Assembly (NCBI RefSeq): GCF_051401765.1
Contig: NC_135071.1
Span: 6,240,961-6,304,960 of the forward strand
Direction: 5' to 3'
Length of the DNA: 64,000 bases
From: Calliopsis andreniformis
Lineage: Eukaryota; Arthropoda; Insecta; Hymenoptera; Andrenidae
Under the pieces are notes generated by a model. The model had not been told where the DNA came from. It did not search any database and saw nothing but the letters and a program-made list of their open reading frames with translations. A program made the position numbers and the translations under genes. Of this stretch, positions 58,190 to 64,000 are shown piece after piece; position 1 is the stretch's first letter; every line of letters starts with the position of its first letter.

Positions 58190-58596
58190 ATATTATGAAG
58201 CATAGAAGCTTAAGAGTGCTTTTGTGATAGATTTTGTGGTACAATTTGTTTTCTATTACTTTAAACGTGCATTGATTTTCTTTTTCATTAATTGAGACAT
58301 TCTTTTTCAAATAAAAATTATTATTATATATTAAGATCAGTACTTAATAAAACAATTTAATTATCAAAAGTTTTCAATGAAATTGTGATCAAGAACGATC
58401 TTAGTAAAATGCAAACTATAATTGTCCAATGGTTGCACTTTATTTTATAGTGCGATTTTCCAGAGTTAAGCCCTGGACGCGGCTGGCCCATGGCCCAGCA
58501 GGGACCCAAAGCTAGATGCGTATTTCAAGCAACGTTGTCAGATTGTGTAGATTTTAGACGATATACACTTATAGACATGGTGTCAAATAATTTTCC
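58190..58596. other. Spacer between two transposons
   Basis: 58460-58520 is GC-richer, with the palindromic word TGGCCCATGGCCCA (58485-58498). No gene. Confidence 0.35.
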
Positions 58597-59010
58597 TGCA
58601 GCAAAGATAAAACATCTACATGACGTCACCTGTGGGCAAGATGTATAAGCTATGCTAGTACGATATACATATACTACCTATGCAGTTTCAAAAAAGCGAT
58701 ATACCAATGTTGCAAATATGTAAAACTATTCTAATGTTCGACCTGAATATGTTTGGAAGAAAATTATTTATTTCTAATTGTAGATTATAAAATAAAATAG
58801 TTTTAGTCAGCCTGCTGCGTATTTTATTTTTATCATAAACTTATTTATTGCCTATATATTGTTATGTATTTCCTTGGAACCTTGAGCACAGCATGTTTGC
58901 ACCATTTTTAATAATTTATAATGTAAGTTAATGCCGTGTCAATCATTTTGAATCATATTTTGTCCATATGTAACGTCGTACTTTCCACGTTATCTTTACC
59001 TCACTCGATT
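58597..59010 (-). mobile_element. Harbinger-associated MITE, copy B
   Basis: The reverse complement aligns with 2738-3345. Both ends carry related inverted repeats: left GCAAAGATAAAACATCTACA then TGACGTCACCTGTGGGCAAG; right, read inward, GGTAAAGATAACGTGGAAAG then ACGACGTTACATATGGACAA. It lacks the 240-bp interior of copy A, as expected of a deletion derivative. Linkage to Harbinger rests on the position of copy A beside that element and on the repeat-ended structure; the target duplication was not resolved. Confidence 0.7.
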
Positions 59011-59034
59011 CATGATTCACTCGATTCAGTACTT

Positions 59035-59279
59035 GTGGTTGTAAGGCAAAGGGACCTAAGTCACATGTTTTGATTGTCGAGGTATTAGCGTTTTAAGTTC
59101 TCAGCTTCAATACTGTCTTATGGATTTGTGTTTTCTTGAACCCTTATTTTTAAGGAAAAAAATTCTTTTAATACCTTTTCTTCTTTCTGAAAATATATAT
59201 TTTATCCTCTAAATGTTCATTGAATTCTTAATTTGAATCTTATGAAAATATGACATAGGTTGTTTTGTCTTACAACCAC
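59035..59279 (+). mobile_element. MITE family with GTGGTTGTAAGGCAAAA ends, copy 2
   Basis: Left GTGGTTGTAAGGCAAAGGGA, right read inward GTGGTTGTAAGACAAAACAA. Colinear with 15515-15734 but with about 30 more bases inside. It adjoins the Harbinger-associated MITE, with 24 bp between them. Confidence 0.75.
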
Positions 59280-59499
59280 AGATACATGGTCTAAGGAGTA
59301 AACAATCAGATTTCTCTTTCTATCTTCAGGAGCAAGCGTATCTTCCTCAGTGACTCGATAAAGCAGACTCCTTCATCTGCAAGATACACGTGTTAAACTA
59401 ATTACTTTTTTCGTATTCATTTATCAATCTAAGGGATTCTGATACCGATTTAATATTATACAGGCCTGAAAGAAATTACGAGGTAGTTTAAAATACTGT

Positions 59500-60330
59500 T
59501 TAACTTGTTTTGAGTTTCAGTTAAATGAAACCGAGTTGTCCGCCTTTTTTTCTGTGCGATGCGAGCTTTTCTAAATTGTCAATAGCATTCGACACCCTTG
59601 TCAACCGCCATTGAAATAGCGCTAGGTGACCCCGCTGAGAAGAAAAGACAACAGACGACACACGCAAATAGTGACTTAAATACGCATTTAAAGGACAAGT
59701 GCTTACATTCTCCGACTAGATGCGATGTGGTTACTTCATCATCTAACACTAACGATAAATGTCAGTGTCCTCTCATTGGTAAGTCCTTTAGGAGGTCCAA
59801 AATTGAACACACCCTTTCCTTCTTTGCTCCTATCTCTCTTCTAGCTTCCTCATCTCATTCTAAATCCAATCCTCATTGTCATAGTCCATTGGTTATGCAA
59901 TAAGCGTAATGGATTCGTAGTTGCCAAGCGACACAGTGGAATCGTAGCAGCACATGGCCATATTCCGTCGCGGCACAAGCTGCAAAGAAAGACGCTTTAA
60001 ATTACCTTCGATGAGTGGAGCGGCAACAAAGGCACGTGTTTTGCTTCTTCATTCGGGCTCCATTTATCTCCGCCGGTATAATACGACCCGGATTTGACAC
60101 ACCTATCAGCGTACAATGCTTAGCTCAACCCGTCTCATTCTTTGTTCTCCGCCTCTTCTTCTTCTTCTTCTTCTTCTTGTCCTCCTTTTTCCCTTCTTTC
60201 GCTACCTTTGCTTTCCTCTCTGTGTCTGCTTCGTCGATATTATCTGACTCGACACTTTTACACGCGTCATGTGTCCTTCACAGAGCAAACCAAGAGAATT
60301 CTGTGACTATATAACAAAAAGTAACAGTGA
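59500..60330. other. GC-richer noncoding island with (TTC)n
   Basis: Contains a TTC/TCT microsatellite (60153-60179) within a pyrimidine-rich stretch. Frames at 59598-59903 and 60015-60314 are open for about 100 codons each, but they overlap shadow frames and show no domain. Candidate regulatory DNA or noncoding exon. Confidence 0.35.
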
Positions 60331-60589
60331 GGCTATTTTCCAGCAATTGCTCTTGTTATGCGTCCCACTTCTATTCTATTTTACGTGTACGTGTATATAT
60401 TTATATATACATGTATATTTTAGGAGCTTGCTGGGTATTTATATGACCTTGAATTCGGTTAATACATGATTGGATCTGAAAAGTTATTTGGATGTTTGGT
60501 CACTTAACAGCAAAATGGGACACTCGTTCCTTATAAGCTCGTCGATAACACAGTTATTCCATTTACTAAATTCTAGAATTATCAAACTG

Positions 60590-60860
60590 TCGAAAACTCA
60601 AATTCTCTGATTCAAAATTTTCAAATTCCTGAGCTTTTAAATTCTCAAATTCCTGAACTCTTAAATCCTCAAATATCCAAATTTCCAAATTTTTAAATTG
60701 TCGCATGAAGAAACAAATTATTATCAAATTCACAAGTCCCCAAATTTTTAAATTGATACATTCGCAAATTTCTAAATTGTTTAATTTTCAAGTTGTAAAA
60801 TCATTAAAATACGATTTTCAACTTCTCAAAATTCCAAATCTTCAAATTGCTGTGTTCTGT
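60590..60860 (+). repeat. Degenerate TTCAAATTTTC tract
   Basis: AATTTTCAAATTCCTGAGCT, TTAAATTCTCAAATTCCTGA and ATTCCAAATCTTCAAATTGC, + orientation. One of the most regular tracts, with roughly 20-base sub-units. Confidence 0.65.
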
Positions 60861-60931
60861 GTTCATTTATAATAAACAGTTGGCTATGAATTCGAGGATC
60901 GACAGTTATTATAGTTTATTAATATTGAGCG

Positions 60932-61171
60932 ATGTATGGCTAACACCGAAAACTCCTCTGAGGAAATTAAGCATGGATAAATTGATACATGACGAACATT
61001 AGGAGCCACTAAGGATGGCGAAATTTCGTGGACAACTTACTGTACGACTAATACCAGGAGCTGTTAAGGAAGATAGAAACGTCAACGAATCGATGTATAG
61101 CCAACACCAGGAGCCAATAAAGAACTAGACGTGGATGAATGGATGTATAGCTAATACCAGGACCGTTTTAG
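60932..61171 (+). repeat. 54-bp minisatellite, four and a half units
   Basis: Units start at 60932, 60985, 61039, 61093 and 61143. Each begins with an ATGTATAGCTAACACCAGGA-like block, followed by GC(C/T)ACTAAGGA-like and CGTGGAYGAAT-like parts. Not open in one frame. A minus-oriented relative lies at 13470-13660. Confidence 0.8.
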
Positions 61172-61815
61172 TTACGTAAGTGTTATTATTATTCAATATA
61201 CTTTGCGTGGCTAATTTATATTGTTGTGGGTTTTCTAATACTACTGTTGAAAATCAAACATTCAGTAGATTTTAACTAAATACTCTAAGTTAGTACTTGT
61301 ATAAGAAATAATTAAAAAGTTATTCTACTAGTAAAACAGGATTGTACCATTGTTAAAGTGTGGTTGTTTGTCGCACACTCTAAATCCACAAGTATGTACT
61401 TAGTTTATGCATTGACAGAAGCGAGGATTACAGGGAATGTTAAAAATGGGTATATCAATTTGCATACTCGTTTGTATGTTTGTATGGATATTAAATAATT
61501 CCTTCAAAGAGTTTCATTCTTTCAAGTACTAAAATAAAATAATTAAATTAAGAATTATTTTCGATACATTCTCTCTGGAGTTTATTTTAGCCTAAGGGTT
61601 GAAAATAATTTGCTTTATAAAATCCTCTCAAAAAGTAAACCCCAACGTCAGGCATCACAAGACCTTAATTTGATCTTGATTTCAGACTCGAAATGAGTCA
61701 GAAATGTGCCCCTACTTATATTTAAATGGTGTCGACCTTATTCAAGCGTATGCATTTCAACTCTCAAAAAGACTTGAAAATATTTTGGGTTAACCTCTAT
61801 AAGTAACACCTGAAT
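61172..61815. other. AT-rich intergenic, nothing recognised
   Basis: No gene or repeat that I can support. Confidence 0.4.
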
Positions 61816-61819
61816 TATT

Positions 61820-61990
61820 GCTAAATTCACAAATTTTCAAATTCTTAAAATTAAAAATTGCAAAATTCTCGCATTTTCTCAAATTTTTAAAGTTCAAAAT
61901 GTTTATGTACCACGTTCATAAATTTTTTAGTTCTTAGATTGTCAAATTCTTACATTTTCAATTTCTCAAAATTTCAAATTCTTAAAGTGT
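61820..61990 (+). repeat. Degenerate TTCAAATTTTC tract
   Basis: TTCACAAATTTTCAAATTCT, TCGCATTTTCTCAAATTTTT, TTCTTACATTTTCAATTTCT, + orientation. Confidence 0.6.
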
Positions 61991-62089
61991 TAAACGGTTT
62001 ATTTATTTCAGAGTTTAAGTTATATTTGAATAGAAGATTTAGTTTTTTCTTACTGATCGAGGTAAAGTAGACAGAAGAAGCATAGAAGA

Positions 62090-62380
62090 GAAAGTGTCGG
62101 TGAATTAACGATTGCAAGGACTAGCTTGGGTCAAAGCAAGCCGCTAAGCCATGGAATCGTCATTATCGCTCTCAGGAGTGGTGACGCTGATAGATGCCAC
62201 CTCTAAATGATGATGGATGGCTCGTATAACTGTTGCAACACATGGCTACCCGATGAGCTTCATATCTTGATTTACTGCCTGTCCCTTTGCCATTTCGCAA
62301 TTCCACGCATACTCAAGTATGCCAACTGCCATTATGGCTGGATCTTTCTTAATTTTACTCAGTGAGACGTGAAATACGTG
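62090..62380. other. Candidate noncoding island
   Basis: Balanced composition between AT-rich flanks (GTCATTATCGCTCTCAGG, CATTATGGCTGGATC). No coding signal. Possible regulatory block. Confidence 0.3.
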
Positions 62381-63170
62381 CTGTCATGAACTGTTGGAGA
62401 AAACACTTCAAGACTATAAATGTATGTTTCAATTAACTAGGTTTTTAGCAAATACGGTGAAGAATGGTTGGTTGTTAATTACATAGCACTATATTCTTAA
62501 TCAGTTATTGGAGAATACACTTTAAGTAACATGGATAGTGAGTATTCAAGTATTTGAGTAAAAGATTTGTTTGAAACTTTTTTATTTGTACTTTTGGGAA
62601 GTTATTTCTCAAAATGTATAGTGTTTTTTAGTGCAAAAGTGTATTTTTATGTTCAAAAACTTTTGTTTTATTAATGCCAATATTCTATGATAAACATTAT
62701 TCATGAAAATATTAATTTTATAGAAATATAAAATGTATCATCTGGTTAATCTCTATATCACTAATATACTTTTGTTCAGAAAATAGTAACTATTAAGTAA
62801 CTTTTTACTTCATGGACTACTATTCTTTAATTAATCTATATTATCTTATTTATCTATCCCAATATATTACCTTGTAGTAAAGAGAAGTACCTAAAAATTA
62901 TAAACTGTGTTTCAATTTATATTCATTTGCTTTCACTATCAGTTATTTTAACAAATAAGTATTTGTAACACTAAAGAACTAAATACTATTTATTTTTAAA
63001 GCTTTCAAAATTGTATTCGTATATACATAATACAAACTAAAACAATCAATACCAGTTAAAGATATTACGAAAACATTTTTCTTCGTTTCATAACTAAATA
63101 ATTTCTAATCGCTCTAAATTTTATTTTTTCTATTAGTAAATTTTCTGTTATTGTTGTTTTTTAAGTCATC
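62381..63170. other. AT-rich intergenic, nothing recognised
   Basis: No gene or repeat that I can support. Confidence 0.4.
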
Positions 63171-63480
63171 GCTTGTTATTAATAAGCCATCAATAATCAA
63201 ATCGATATCTTACTTATCGTTTTAGTATCAAACATCTGTGATTGTAATCTTATATGAGGAAGTGATTTATATCGTCTTATATAAATCAATCGGAGCAAGT
63301 CACGTGACAAGTTTAATCTCATTAAGGCAAACGCAATGCCACTAATCATAAGAATTTTTGATACCTAAAACAACCAATAAATAAACCCATCTTTCACGAA
63401 ATAGTGATTAATGTTCCCTTACGTAATGGAAGTTTGTGGTAATCGTTACCATGAATCATAACCTCGACGCAAGTGCTGTC
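63170..63480. promoter_or_regulatory. Candidate enhancer-like conserved noncoding block
   Basis: Clustered words typical of developmental enhancers: GCCATCAATAATCAAATCGA (TALE/homeodomain-like), a GTCACGTGAC palindrome (63299-63308, E-box CACGTG), TTTAATCTCATTAAGG and TGATTAATG. No coding potential. Conservation could not be tested. Confidence 0.3.
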
Positions 63481-63634
63481 TGCGTGGAATTACCATAACA
63501 CAACGAAACAGCGAATAAAGAGGTAGAAAAAAAATAACATATCAACAAATCGAACCCTCTTAATACTGATAAGAAAACTGTTTTTCTCCTACATTATATG
63601 TAATTAGCAAATAAAACAACACTACGTAAAGTGT

Positions 63635-63885
63635 TGTTCAGATTAGTCAAATTACTTGAGTTCAAGTGGTTTGAATGCAAGCAATTTGGGGGCAATTTAA
63701 CCAATGTTAACGTGTTGTTTTAGGTGATTTGAAATATCCCCTCAAGTTTGTATTTTGTCTTTTAGGTATGTTCAGATTAGTCAAGTTACTTGAATACAAG
63801 TGATTCTGGACAATATGATCAATACGAACGTGTTATGTTCCTTGATTTGAAATATCCTTTCAAGTTTCAATTGAAGTTGACGTCT
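63635..63885 (+). repeat. 134-bp tandem duplication
   Basis: Two units start at 63635 and 63769 with TGTTCAGATTAGTCAA. Both contain TTACTTGA, a GTTAACGTGTT/GAACGTGTTA block and GATTTGAAATATCC followed by TCAAGTTT. Each carries short internal inversions (TCAAGTTACTTGA). Noncoding. Confidence 0.75.
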
Positions 63886-63959
63886 TTTCAACTTTCCTTG
63901 CCTTGAAGTACACATTGATTAATATATGCTATGATGTCTATTAGTGTATGTATACTGTA

Positions 63960-64000
63960 CTATACAGGGCACATTCCAAGCAAATCGACGAATATGTGAA
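63960..64000 (+). mobile_element. TACAGGGCAC transposon-like end, cut by the window
   Basis: CTATACAGGGCACATTCCAA resembles the TACAGGGTG ends of other elements. The window stops 40 bases later, so it cannot be assessed. Confidence 0.25.

Overview
The window is animal nuclear DNA, most likely from an insect. A hymenopteran (bee-like) genome would fit, but nothing in the sequence fixes the species. The evidence is the strong AT-richness, a spliced MADF-BESS gene, PIF/Harbinger, piggyBac, hAT and Tc1/mariner-type debris, and many degenerate TTCAAATTTTC-type tracts. No operon, rRNA, convincing tRNA or CRISPR array was found. Almost all open frames are chance frames in AT-rich or GC-rich noncoding DNA.

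Left edge (0.3-5.1 kb): this is the gene-bearing part. A decayed PIF/Harbinger transposon (about 480-2711) holds a DDE transposase pseudogene on the + strand. It lies inside the intron of a MADF-BESS pseudogene on the - strand. Beside it are a Harbinger-associated noncoding copy (2738-3345) and the only intact gene I can support: a two-exon MADF-BESS protein of 224 residues (3574-3742 joined to 4268-4773). Its intron carries a small hairpin element.

Middle (5-57 kb): this is a gene desert. It holds (i) DNA transposon remnants, several with inverted-repeat arms of 130-400 bp and the last residues of an IS630/mariner-type transposase (18.2-19.0, 22.1-22.7, 41.9-42.7, 45.2-46.05 kb); (ii) an outer element carrying a nested 219-bp hAT-like element with an 8-bp target duplication (22.8-23.4 kb); (iii) a piggyBac-like MITE (5.5-5.85 kb); (iv) a recurrent, usually paired motif of about 22 bp spaced about 52 bp; (v) minisatellites of 36 and 54 bp; and (vi) GC-richer islands of 200-700 bp that look like conserved noncoding or regulatory DNA.

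Right edge (57-64 kb): a 1.1-kb TA-flanked element with GC-rich internal arrays (57.07-58.18 kb) is followed by an inverted copy of the Harbinger-associated repeat and then a second copy of a 0.22-0.25-kb MITE first seen at 15.5 kb. After these come a 54-bp minisatellite, further islands and a 134-bp tandem duplication.

All assignments rest on reading the sequence by eye. No database search, alignment program or transcript evidence was available.
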